Under the pieces are notes generated by a model. It did no database searches. It had not been told where the DNA came from and worked only from the letters and a program-made list of their open reading frames with translations. A program made the translations under genes and the position numbers. A DNA stretch of 64,000 nucleotides from Fusarium oxysporum f. sp. lycopersici 4287 (Eukaryota > Ascomycota > Sordariomycetes > Hypocreales > Nectriaceae): positions 1 through 64,000 of the forward strand of contig NW_017264850.1 of NCBI RefSeq assembly GCF_000149955.1, given 5' to 3'. Shown in pieces: positions 10,083-19,996 of the stretch. Numbering within the stretch: position 1 is the first letter of the stretch; each line of letters starts with the position of its first letter.

Positions 10083-11243
10083 TTAAAGCCTTTGACTCCG
10101 AACATTCCTTATGTTACTCTTACCGCCCTGAGGGGCAGGGTTGGGGTTAGATACCTTTGGGCTGTTAATTGTAGCCTTATATTCGTCCATGTCGTCTTCT
10201 TTAAAATCACCCTCCTTGTCTTCCATCTGAGTAACTTCACCGTATTCGTTGGCCATACTTCCCCTGAGAACTTCCAAAGCTTTCTGTGTTTTGGTCTCGG
10301 GGAGTCTGTCCACTTCGATGTGGCTGTCGACTTGGAACTCTAGAAAGTCTCGAATCTCGTCCTTGTTGAATAGATTGGGCCTCGGGTTCTTTTTCGCCTC
10401 GATGGCTTGCCAGAGCTCTCTGGTTTCTTCCGAGTACACTCGGGCAACCTCAAGGACATCCATGACCCAGACCTGTTTAGCCACTGTTCCATCAATCATA
10501 TCCTTCAAGAGTAGCCAGAGTTTCTTCAGCAGTTTGTTGGGGTACCGTGCTCTGACAGTGCTGTTGCCCTTTTTCCACTCATACGACCTCACAAGTTTTG
10601 CATCCTCAAGGTCATGGTAGGCATTGCTCTTGACGAGCTGCTCAAGCTGTGTAAGATGTTTCTGCTTGATCTCCGAAAGCCTCTTTTCACGGATAGTGTT
10701 GTACTTGGCCATGGCGCTTTCGATGATGTCGTGCCAGCGGTCACGCTTGACAGCCTCATTTCTCTCGCCAATCCAGACGAGAAGGGCGATGGCGCCCATC
10801 GCGACGGTAGTGCCTCCTGATACAACAGTCAAGGTGCCACCAACGGCCGACACCAAAATGGTCAGGAAACCAGAAGCAACCTTTGTGGCGAAGTGATTGT
10901 TGGCTTGGATCTTGTACTTGTCACTGCTTTTCGCTACATGAGCGCCAGCGATGTAGTCAAAGCCCGATTCTAGAACCTTTTCAACCAGTTCTTCTGTCGC
11001 CTTTTCTTTAAGGGTGTCAGCCAACCATTCAATGGCACTCAAGGTTCCTGACCCGGTTAACACGGAGCTTGCAGCTTTGACGCCCACTTTGGCCACGGAG
11101 GCAGCCCAGCTCTCGTTTTCTTTCTGGTACAAGGCCCACAAGGCCCTTCTGGTAACAAGAGCTGGTTTAAGCTCTTTCGTGTTAGGCTCACTCCTCCATG
11201 TCCCGACTTCGGTCGCCGCCTCATCATCAGTCATCCAAGACAT
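10083..11243 (-). CDS. Unknown protein with a hydrophobic glycine-rich hairpin
   Basis: Single uninterrupted frame of 386 residues from the ATG at 11241-11243 (an in-frame ATG at 11339 adds a poor leader). I do not recognise a family. Residues 1-120 are helical and charged (KEKATEELVEKVLESGFDYI). Residues ~122-158 form a hydrophobic Gly/Ala/Thr-rich stretch (ASGFLTILVSAVGGTLTVV, then AMGAIALLVWI), enough for a membrane hairpin. Then comes a long Lys/Glu-rich helical part and an acidic, disordered tail ending in basic residues. Such a layout is seen in membrane-perturbing or scaffold proteins, but that is only an analogy. No intron, unlike most neighbours. It sits just outside the CCTCGG-bearing region. 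Confidence 0.7.
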   Translation of the reverse strand: MSWMTDDEAATEVGTWRSEPNTKELKPALVTRRALWALYQKENESWAASVAKVGVKAASSVLTGSGTLSAIEWLADTLKEKATEELVEKVLESGFDYIAGAHVAKSSDKYKIQANNHFATKVASGFLTILVSAVGGTLTVVSGGTTVAMGAIALLVWIGERNEAVKRDRWHDIIESAMAKYNTIREKRLSEIKQKHLTQLEQLVKSNAYHDLEDAKLVRSYEWKKGNSTVRARYPNKLLKKLWLLLKDMIDGTVAKQVWVMDVLEVARVYSEETRELWQAIEAKKNPRPNLFNKDEIRDFLEFQVDSHIEVDRLPETKTQKALEVLRGSMANEYGEVTQMEDKEGDFKEDDMDEYKATINSPKVSNPNPAPQGGKSNIRNVRSQRL

Positions 11244-12391
11244 GGTGGGGAATTTTAACAAAAAGTTGAAACTATGGTAGATAATTGATTTGATGAATTT
11301 TGTGGTTTTGGTCAAGGTAGCGCAATAGTAATGGATCAAATTAGAGCTGTAGTTTCGGTCATAAGATGGGATGTAAATGCGCCTACATGCAGTCTCTTAT
11401 ACATGCTAAGTCAACCCAAAAGATAGCAGCAGCTGGCCTTCATAGTCACGCACACGAGCGGGGATTCCGGAACTATTGGTGACTGGCTGGCTGGCCTGCG
11501 TTAATAGTTCAGCTCGGCTAACAATGTCTCAGTCTACTAGCGCTCTTATTTGCTGTATTAGTTGCCTTTCCCCTATCTGTATATTATTGCTACCAAAATC
11601 GGTTGCTAGTAAACGAGGCTATTGGTTGAAATGACAAAGTCTAGACCCAAATCATTGGTTCTGATTGGATATCCTGGTTGACCAGAGTGCCGTTGTGCCG
11701 AACAGCGATGTGATTGTGATTCTGAACATGTGATAGCTTTCACGTACGTTTCGCCCAGTCCGTTATTGGGAATAAAACCTCTGAAGGTGAGTTGTTCAGA
11801 TTCTGGTATGTATCCTAAAGTGGATGGATTTGGCTTTTACGGCGCTTCGACCGCGCCATTTGATTTAAGGCGGCGGCACGAACGGCTGGGAGTTTAGTGT
11901 CCGATTATGCCATTGACATCGGCCTAATGTTAATCCGGCGTCAGTCTAATACACAACGTCATAGACGGTGAAAACACCAACCCTTGTTCACTGGTAACAA
12001 CTTCACGAGAGGTATTAGAACAAGCAATCAATGCCCGAAATGGATAGTAAAATTAAATTCTAAAATATTTATTAATACTGCCAAGTCTTTATTTCACTTG
12101 ACTCAACTCTGAGAGGCTTCTGGTACTCTGGGGTTCTGGTAATATCATGTCACCAAGGTCCGGCCCCGCCATAACCTACACCAAACTGCCGAGGTCACTG
12201 AATGAAAACCCCCTCGGCTTTTCCAGTGTTGTTGGTATCTATAACCATTAAAGAGAAAGTATTATATAATCTAGGCAATGGCTGTAAGCTAGACAATACT
12301 ATTAGATTTACCAAGTGTTGCATTCCTATCTGGTGATTTCATTCTCAAGTCGATTCTTGATATCTCAAAACGTTAACAAGTCTTTAAAAGC
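11244..12391. promoter_or_regulatory. Long divergent intergenic region; left border of the CCTCGG-bearing cluster
   Basis: About 1.15 kb holding the promoters of the unknown gene (-) and the P450 gene (+). The second copy of the dispersed repeat lies at 12096-12168. CCGAGG at 12189-12194 and CCTCGG at 12212-12217 form a 7-bp inverted pair (GCCGAGG ... CCTCGGC) about 180-200 bp before the P450 ATG. These are the first such sites from the left end in non-coding DNA. The remainder shows no gene. Confidence 0.65.
12096..12168 (+). repeat. Dispersed promoter repeat, copy 2
   Basis: Matches 5105-5178 block by block (CACTTGA at the start, GAGAGGCTTCTGG, then ATATCATGTCACC through GGCCCCG). It lies about 225 bp upstream of the P450 start, while copy 1 lies about 510 bp upstream of the flavoprotein start. 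Confidence 0.75.
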
Positions 12392-14131
12392 ATGTCTCGT
12401 TTGGTAGGATTCCTTATCAACGCCAGAAGTCCAAGTACTTGTATATTTCTTCTATTCGCCAGCGTAAGTGGAACATTCTCAAAGACCTCTAACACTTTGA
12501 ATCATGGTGCAGAAATACCGAACTAACATGCATTGACCGCCGGTAGCTGGTGCTATATCTCATCGGCAAGATAACATATAATGTTTTCTTCCATCCTCTT
12601 CGCAAATTTCCAGGCCCCATTCTATGGTCTATGACACAAATACCTTTCTCCCTAGCATGGACTTCCGGCGCTGGTCACAAGAAAATATACGACTTGCACC
12701 AAATCTATGGCGATATCGTTCGTGTCGCCCCCAATGAACTTAGTTTCGGCTATCCGGAGGCTTGGGAAGACATTATGGGCCATCGAAAACGTGGACAGGC
12801 CGAAAATGGAAAGGATCCCGATTTCTGGAGAGGCAATGACATCTACACTCTGGTAGGGTCTGATCGTGACAGGCATAGTAGGCTCCGAAAGATCTTGTCG
12901 CACGGATTCTCTGCACAGGCCATGATGGAACAGCAACCAATCTTCCAACGCTACGTGAACCTGATGATGAAGAAGCTTAGAGAAGCTTCGTCGAGCGGCC
13001 AATCTGTTGAGATGACTCAGTGGCTCAACTGGGCTACTTTCGACATGGCGGGAGATCTGATATTTGGCGAGTCCTTCGGCTGCCTCGAAAAGGTAGAGTA
13101 TCACTCATGGGTGAAACTTCTGTACAAACACATCGAAGGTTTTGCTGTGTCTACAGCCTTGATTAGATATCCCTTCGCCGACACCATCATTAAGCTCATG
13201 ACCCCCAAACATGTCGCTCGAGACATCAAAGCCCACAGTGATTTCACAAAGGCACAAGTTGGAAAGCGTATGGCTTATGAAAACCCCCGACCGGACTTTA
13301 TGGAGTCAATGATAAGAGCGTACGAGAAAGGTGTACGATTAGCCACCCTTACTCTACTACAAATGCTGACAGGTCTCTCTAGCATGTCAATCATGCAGAG
13401 CTCCTCGCCAACGCGCATAACTTGATCATCGGCGGCTCGGAGACAACTGCAACCACTCTTGCAGGCACTATATATCTGTTGGCTACACACAGACCAATCC
13501 TGATGAAGCTCTATGCAGAAATAAAGGAGCGGTTCCGGAGCGAAGAAGAGATTGATCTTCTCAGTGTTCAAAAGCTCGAATACATGTTTGCAGTCTTGCA
13601 CGAGGGACTTCGCGTTTACCCAGCTGTACCAGCCGCAATCCCTCGTAAGACAAGCGAAGCGGGTATGATAGGAAAACACTACGTTCCAGCCAATGTAAGT
13701 GCATGACTCTCCGTTCCATGCGAGCATTGACAGCTGCTCACACTTATGCTAGACCATCGTTTCCATTTGGCCGTGGCCCATGTTTCACAACCCCAAGTTC
13801 TTCAAGGATGCCGAGGTCTTTGTACCTGAGAGATGGCTTGGCGATCCCAAATATGCGGACGATAAAAGAGTTGCAGTGCAGCCCTTCTCTGTTGGCCCCC
13901 GGAACTGCATCGGTAAAAAGTGCGTCCCAAAACCTTGGACACTGTACTACAGCGCTAACCTGCTTCAGTCTGGCCTACGCCGAGATGCGCCTGATCCTTG
14001 CTAAATTGATATGGAACTTTGACATCGATCTTGACTCTCGTAGCGAGGGATGGTTGGGAAAGAACACTGCGTTCCTTCTCTGGGAAAAGCCAGAACTCTG
14101 GGTTCGCCTCACTCCGCGATCTGATATCTAG
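12392..14131 (+). CDS. Cytochrome P450 monooxygenase
   Basis: Heme-thiolate monooxygenase, ER-anchored. Five exons (12392-12463, 12547-13332, 13383-13694, 13753-13919, 13969-14131) fit in phase and give 499 residues. Hydrophobic N-terminal anchor, then the proline hinge HPLRKFPGP. I-helix oxygen-activation motif GGSETTAT at ~303-310; ExxR as EGLR at ~360-363; PERW at ~415; heme loop FSVGPRNCIG at 435-444 with Cys442 as thiolate ligand, continuing into the exon-5 helix LAYAEMRLILAK. The pattern resembles the CYP65 group (trichothecene C-15 hydroxylase and relatives). As first gene of the CCTCGG-bearing region it may perform the opening hydroxylation of the cluster substrate; that role is inference. 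Confidence 0.93.
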
Positions 14132-14727
14132 GTAGACGAGTAGCCAAATCATCGACCTTGGGATTGTGGATAAGGGCTGGGTATTGGACGGGGCCGAGGT
14201 TATCAAGAGCTTCTTGAACTAGTGTGTAAACGAGTTATGAGTGGCCCAGGAAGAATGTCCGAGGTTGTATTCGAATAGTGCGAGAAGTTTGGAAGGCATT
14301 TTTGTTACTGAAGTTGTGAAGCTGATAAAGCTGACGGCTGATGCTTGCCCCGCGCGTCTTACCGCAAAGCTTTAAATTTTGTGATATCTATCTGTAGCTT
14401 CGTGCCGTGTCTCAAAGCTCGTCTTTCACCCCGACCTTTGTTTCCATGGCATTAGTCAAGACTCCAGGCAACCTGGAAGGACACCTAGGATAAAACCTCA
14501 ATCTGATAGCAGCTACTTTAAGCCATAAATATGTATATGAGTCGGTATAAACCCGTCTATTAAGTGTCTCTACCACGCTGTGAGTATTTGTATAAACATG
14601 AAAAACAGAAACAGCGGGACAAGAGAAAATGCAAACTTGCGGTGCGATTGAAATGTATTTCCACCGGTGGCTTGATTGGTAGGATATCTCATTGCTTGAT
14701 ATAGCCTTCTTGCCATCCCGATTCCTC
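14132..14727. other. Convergent 3' intergenic region with two CCGAGG sites
   Basis: About 600 bp between the ends of the P450 and acyl-CoA dehydrogenase genes. CCGAGG occurs at 14194-14199 and 14259-14264. Being 3' to both genes, these copies are less likely to act as promoter sites. No gene seen. Confidence 0.45.
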
Positions 14728-16182
14728 TTAAAGTTTTGCCGCGTTCAGTGCCTTCGTCTTTGACTGATACGCTTTGACAAGCTGACGAATAGCCAAATCA
14801 AACATGACGTCTTCAGTTCCTCCGGGGATCCTTGCAGCTGGTACCTCTCTATAGATCTTCTCCACCAGCTCTCCCTGCCCCGTACGGGTATAGCCATTAC
14901 CTCCAAAGAGCAGAACTGCACAGCGAGCACATTCATCAACGACCAGCCCCGCTTTGGCTTTGGCCAGTGCAACCAGACCTCCCAGACTCTGACGCATATC
15001 TGGGTCCTCAAGGTTGGAAAGCTGGTAGACCAACTGCTCTGTCCAGGCTGAGATCGATTCGAGTTCTGCACCAGCCCTGGCTAGGCGATTGCGGACGACT
15101 GGTTGGTCCATTAGAGGCTTTCCAAAGGCCTCGCGCTTGAGAACATATGCGAAAGCTGCTGAAAGAGCTGCTCTGGCTGAGGAGACAACACCAATAGAGA
15201 TTGCAAGTCTCTCGTGGTTGAAGTTCCGAGTAATCATCTTCATACCCTGACCTTCCTACCGCCAGACAAATTAGTGGGCAAGGACATATTAGAAAGCGAA
15301 AAAGCTCGTACCTGACCGATCAAATTCTCAATCGGAACTTTGACATCCTCGAGATCAATGAAGGTGGTGCCGCTTGTTGTCCCACCGCTTGTTTTCATTC
15401 GGCGCATGGTGACTCCTGGATAGTCGAGTAGTGGAACTACAAGAAGCGACAGACCTGAAGCTCCTGGGCCTCCTGTACGAACGGCCATGGTAGCATAGTG
15501 CGACCAGATGCCGTTTGTTATCCTAGATTTCGCAAACGATTCGGTAAGCATACTCTTGACTCATGCATGGGTTAATAAGAATCGGACCAACTGACCACTT
15601 CTTCTCTCCATTCACGATATAGAACTTTCCGCAAGGACTCCTCTCAGCAGTTGTGGTGATATTGGCCACGTCACTACCGGCGTCAGGCTCAGTGATGGCG
15701 ATGCAGATCCTCTTCTTCCCCTTGATCAGATCCGGAAGTAACTGTTTCTGCAGCTCCGCGCTACCATATAGGATGATAGGAGGCATACCGTAGGCCATGC
15801 CAGTGGACAAGGAAGAAGCCGGACCACCAATGCCCATCCTGCGCATTTCAGTGATGTAGATGGAGAAGTGCATGTAATCGAAATCTTCAATCTTGAGACC
15901 CCCTGCGAGCTCAGTGATGCCGAGCCTCTTTAGCATGGCAATTGGCAGTGGTGCGGGCAAATTGGGAATGAGCATGTGGTGCTTGGAGAAGGTCTCAAAG
16001 ACATGATCAGGGACGCTTCCTTCGGTCTCCCATTGTAGTGCATGTGGTGCCAAGTGCTCTGAGATGAAATCGCGGCATGCTTTTTGCCATTTCCTATGAG
16101 ATTCGTTGTAGTAAGGTGATGGTAGACCGTTGAGCCATGGGGGTTCAGAGAATGGCACTGGTATGGATAGCGCTGAGCTCAT
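14728..16182 (-). CDS. Acyl-CoA dehydrogenase with peroxisomal PTS1 (AKL)
   Basis: FAD enzyme introducing an alpha,beta double bond into an acyl-CoA. Exons 15596-16182, 15312-15522 and 14728-15255 join in phase (GTCAGT...CTAG and GTACGA...GTAG) to 441 residues. ACAD marks: ITEPDAGSD with CIAI before it (middle beta-domain), GEKKWITNG, and C-terminal helices with FGGNGYTRTGQGELVEKIYR. At the MCAD/SCAD catalytic position the sequence reads IPGGTED, lacking the usual Glu; a Glu in FNHERLAIS sits where isovaleryl- and long-chain-CoA dehydrogenases keep their base. The C-terminus NAAKL ends in AKL, a good PTS1, so I infer a peroxisome. It is divergent from the MDR gene across a CCGAGG-bearing promoter. 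Confidence 0.9.
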
Positions 16183-16631
16183 GATGGAGCAATTGACTTT
16201 GGGCGGAATGAAAGATCGGAACAGAGCCAGTAAAAGGGATTATCGATACAAAAAGGTATTTTGGATTAATCTGCAAATCTTGACAGGTAAAGATACAGAG
16301 ATACAACGTTGATTCAGGCAGTAGATGAAGGGTGTCTGTTTGTATGATGAGCTATTGAAGGATAAACCATTCTTAGTTGCCGAGGGCCGATGCCCAACTC
16401 CCAAGCACGAAAACGATCAATCTGTATTGTTATGCACAACTATGAGAAGTTAACATCATTAATTTACTTGCACAAAGCTCTGTCCTTCCATCGCCGCGTC
16501 TCCAACGCACTATTCGCTTCTCTATCAAGACTATTGCGCTATAAGTCTCTCGCCACGCTCCAGCCTCGAGAGGCATCAGGTGGCGTTGTACAGCAGATAG
16601 ACGCAAGTAAATCTTCAGAAGCAGTGTCGAA
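16183..16631. promoter_or_regulatory. Divergent promoter, acyl-CoA dehydrogenase / MDR reductase
   Basis: CCGAGG at 16380-16385, about 200 bp from the dehydrogenase start and 250 bp from the reductase start; a single site could serve both genes. No other motif seen. Confidence 0.5.
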
Positions 16632-17905
16632 ATGGCATCTCGTGGCATACAAGCTGCACGGTTCTTCAGTTCTGCTGCCCCGTTACGAACACTACACTGC
16701 ACCAGCGGCAAAACCACCATGAAGGCCGTAGTCATTAATGGCGATCAAGCCCGACTCGACCATAGCCGGCGTTTGCCAAGACAAGCAGACGACATGCTCC
16801 TCGTCCGACCAGTCTCCGTGGCACTAAACCCAACAGACTGGAGACACATTCGGGGCCGCAGAGCAAAAGACGGCTGTATAGTAGGCTGCGACTACGCAGG
16901 CATTGTTGAGTCAGTCGGGTCAGCCGTTACCAAAAAATGGAAGCCAGGCGATAAGATATTCGGCGTCGCCCATGGAGCAAATCTTGTCAACCCTGATGAT
17001 GGAGCCTTTGCCGAGGTGATATCTGTTATTGGAGACTTGCAGATGAGGATGCCGGATTCACTGAGCTTCCAACAAGCTGCGACTTTGGGTCTGGGAACAG
17101 GAACTGTTGGACAGGGCCTTTTTCAGAAAAGCTTGAAGCTGAAACTACCAAGTCCGTCAGTGTCGGACGTGATCAGGCATGATGAGCCGGTTCTAATCTA
17201 CGGCGGCGGTTCTGCGACTGGGGCACTGGGCATTCAATTTGCCAAGGAGTGAGTCTACAATCCATTACAATGTCATACAATACAGATGTGATATTGACCG
17301 ATTTGATGTGATAGAGCTGGGTATACGGTCATCACAGTCTGCGCGCCCGACCAATTCGAGTACGCCAAGAACTTGGGCGCACATTTCGCCGTCGACTATA
17401 AAGATCCCGAAGCTGGACCCAAGATCCGCGAATACACGAATAACAAGCTGCGACTTGCATGGGACACCATCAGCATCCAAGACTCGGCGCGCATATGTGC
17501 TGAAGCTCTTACTAGCTCCTCATCAGCAAACCCTGTATATGGAAGCCTTCTTCCGACCAAGAACCCACGCGCAGACGTGACCTCGATCGCGACAGTGTTT
17601 CATACAACTTTTGGTCGGAGCTTCAATTTCGGTGGACAGCATATGCCAGCTAGCAAGGAAGACTATGAGTTCGGCAAGTCATTTTATGGTCTTGCGGAGC
17701 AATTGATAGCGCAGGTTCGTTGTACCCCAACTCTTCGAGGAATGATTCATGCTGACTAGACCTGCCTACCTAGGGCCGAATTCGACCGCATCTGGGCCGC
17801 GTTGGAGAGGGCGGATTGAAAGGTGTGATAGATGGCTTGGCTGAACTGGAGGCCGGCAAGGTCCAGGGCGAGAAACTTGTCTATAATGTTGCAGATACGC
17901 CTTGA
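16632..17905 (+). CDS. MDR-family NADPH-dependent enoyl reductase / alcohol dehydrogenase-like
   Basis: Zinc-free medium-chain dehydrogenase/reductase of the type that reduces enoyl or quinone double bonds. Exons 16632-17248, 17315-17714 and 17774-17905 join in phase to 382 residues. The GroES-like fold is seen from MKAVVINGD (residue ~31) through SVALNPTDWRHIRG and GCDYAGIVESVG; the NADPH motif is IYGGGSATGALGIQFAKE, continuing in exon 2 with AGYTVITVCAPDQFEYAKNL. Zinc-ligand cysteines of alcohol dehydrogenases are absent. The pattern matches fungal LovC-like/ToxD-like reductases. The first ~30 residues (MASRGIQAARFFSS) could be a weak mitochondrial presequence, or translation may start at the ATG at 16722. 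Possible role: saturating an enone or enoyl-CoA. Confidence 0.85.
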
Positions 17906-18132
17906 AGAAGTCTACTTCCCAAGTTCATCTTATGTAGTTACTGAGCAATAATAATGAGAGCCAAACCTACAGCATTCATTTCTATTGATCCCTAAATTTC
18001 AGAATGGAACGTTGTATGCAGCTATGAAGAAGCTCTTTAGAGATAGGAACTCACAGCTGGTATTTGATTTTTTATTATCTAGAGCCATCTCCTCGTCTGT
18101 CCACCCTTCTCCTCAATAAGAATATACTTGAC

Positions 18133-19086
18133 TCAAAAGCTCTTGCACGCGGCAAGGCGGTTAGCAAAAGCCCTTTTTACAACAGCAGAAGTAGGTGCAA
18201 ACCGCTGAAAAGCATGCGGAACACCCTCATAAATGTGAAGCTCGGTAGGAATATCCGCCTCGATAAACCGCTGAGCATAAGCAACATCCTCCCGGAGAAA
18301 CATATCAAGCCCACCACAATCGACATACAGAGGAGCAAGCCCCTCGAAGTCCTCTAGACGTGCCGGAGCGGCGACTGGTGGCACTTTGTCGGTTTTGTAA
18401 AGGTCTCCCAGGTATGACATCCAACCCGTCAAGATATCTTGGTAGCCGAAAATAGCGAGACCGCCAGTCGTATCCTTCTCAGTGCGATCGTCAAGCATAG
18501 GATAGATGAGAATCTGTTTCGCTAGTGGAGGAGATAACTGCCTGTCCCTAGCAAGGATGGCCAAAGCCGCTGCCAGTCCACCTCCCGCGCTTTCACCCAT
18601 GATAGCGATACGCGTTGGGTCAAGGCCGAGTGCAGAGGCATTTTTCTGGACATGGAGTAAAGCAGACCAGCAGTCCTCCAGCGGGATGGGAAAAAGGTGT
18701 TCGGGAGCGAGTCGGTAGTCAACCGACAACATGGGGACCCCAGTGGCAGAGACGTAGGCTGCTAGTGTTGCGGAATAGTCGCTTGCGCTAGAACATGTGT
18801 ATCCTCCCCCGTGAATATGAACGATACCAGGCCCGCGCCGTTCAAGGTCACTATTCCTCTGCCGAAAGTGCAGGATCTTCACTTTGAACCCATCTGACGC
18901 TTCAGTGGAATGGACCTGCATCTCGACATTCTCTGGTAATGCTTGTTGAGCGCCTGGTCCCCGAATGAATTCTTCTATTCTTTTTCTCCTACTTTCCACG
19001 TCACCAACTGGAAAGACATGCTTGTGTGCTTTGATTGCAGTAGCACCTAGCTCATAAAACTCAGGGTCGTATTGAAGACGAGACAT
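18133..19086 (-). CDS. Alpha/beta-hydrolase-3 (HSL-type) esterase
   Basis: Serine esterase or lactone hydrolase, intronless, 317 residues. HGGG oxyanion-hole motif at 92-95 (HIHGGGYT), nucleophile elbow GESAGG with Ser166, acid Asp261 in CGGLDMFLRED, and His291 in GVPHAF: a complete catalytic triad of the hormone-sensitive-lipase family. No signal peptide, so intracellular; the C-terminus CKSF is not a clear PTS1. A clear paralog lies at 55518-56483 (same start MxxxQYDPEF, same motif spacing). Next to a Baeyer-Villiger monooxygenase it is a good candidate for cleaving the resulting ester or lactone; that role is inference. Confidence 0.9.
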   Translation of the reverse strand: MSRLQYDPEFYELGATAIKAHKHVFPVGDVESRRKRIEEFIRGPGAQQALPENVEMQVHSTEASDGFKVKILHFRQRNSDLERRGPGIVHIHGGGYTCSSASDYSATLAAYVSATGVPMLSVDYRLAPEHLFPIPLEDCWSALLHVQKNASALGLDPTRIAIMGESAGGGLAAALAILARDRQLSPPLAKQILIYPMLDDRTEKDTTGGLAIFGYQDILTGWMSYLGDLYKTDKVPPVAAPARLEDFEGLAPLYVDCGGLDMFLREDVAYAQRFIEADIPTELHIYEGVPHAFQRFAPTSAVVKRAFANRLAACKSF

Positions 19087-19996
19087 GACGAATTGAGCGC
19101 CTCTTCGGGAACGGGTGTTACTGTCAAGCTGTTTCTTGCTGGTGTTGGGTCAAACCGATTGAAGTCTTCTCCTCGAGAGACAGGGTTCTCTTAACAAGTT
19201 GACTTCATCTGCTGTTGTCGGTTTAACAGGGCCCCAGAGATTCCTGTCGGCTATAACTGTAATCTAATGTAATACCCCACATCGCGGCACCTATGTTGAT
19301 AGCCTCGGGTCTTCCTCTCTCAATGATGAGTGGGAGCATCCTCGGATAAAGACAAAGACTTGGATCTCTTTAAATCTTATCAGCAGTTTAACAATGAATT
19401 TTATCTATATGAACTGAATGGCAGCGAACTATGTTCAATAACATCAACTTGTAATATCTCACGACTTGTAAAATCTACACTCGTATATTCGCTATAGTCA
19501 AAGGATAGATGCCTTGTCGAACCATTCAAAGAATAACTAGGGGTCAAAGGGATTGGAGGCCTTCTAAAGATAATTACACAGCTCATTCCAATGCCACCGA
19601 TATTGCCTTGTTTCAGGTCGCAATACTGTAGATAAAGGTCATACAATGGCGAGCAAACAAATACGCGTAACGTACTTTGAGCTCAAGCGCCCTGTAACTG
19701 ACCCACTCGCCTAGGGATCTAGTGCAAATCTCGGCGATCATCAACCTACAAAGGTATGGTATGTTTACACTGCAGTGACTTTGTCTGGCCGGTTACGCTC
19801 AATACCAACTGGTCTCGGCCCTGTGCGCAACATCGCACTCCAAGGCCAAGGTCTCAGAAACTATAACCGAAAGCGTCGAAGCCCATATTGATAAAGCCAT
19901 GGGACACTGGACTACTAAGAAAAGAATACGTCTTATTAAACATCGACGTTGTCATCCATTACAGCAAACACGTATCTAGCACTACTGGCACCAACT
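19087..19996. other. Intergenic region with two CCTCGG sites
   Basis: About 900 bp upstream of the esterase gene and downstream of the Baeyer-Villiger monooxygenase gene. CCTCGG at 19303-19308 and 19340-19345, about 220-260 bp upstream of the esterase ATG. Small open frames on both strands (for example 19401-19646) look random. Confidence 0.5.

Noticed and set aside
13331..13440. Possible frameshift in the P450 before the I-helix
   Set aside because: Using the GTACGA donor at 13333 and the CTAG acceptor keeps the frame and gives a normal I-helix.
14194..14264. Two CCGAGG copies 3' of the P450 and ACAD genes as promoter sites
   Set aside because: They lie between convergent gene ends. Counted in the density but not treated as promoter elements.
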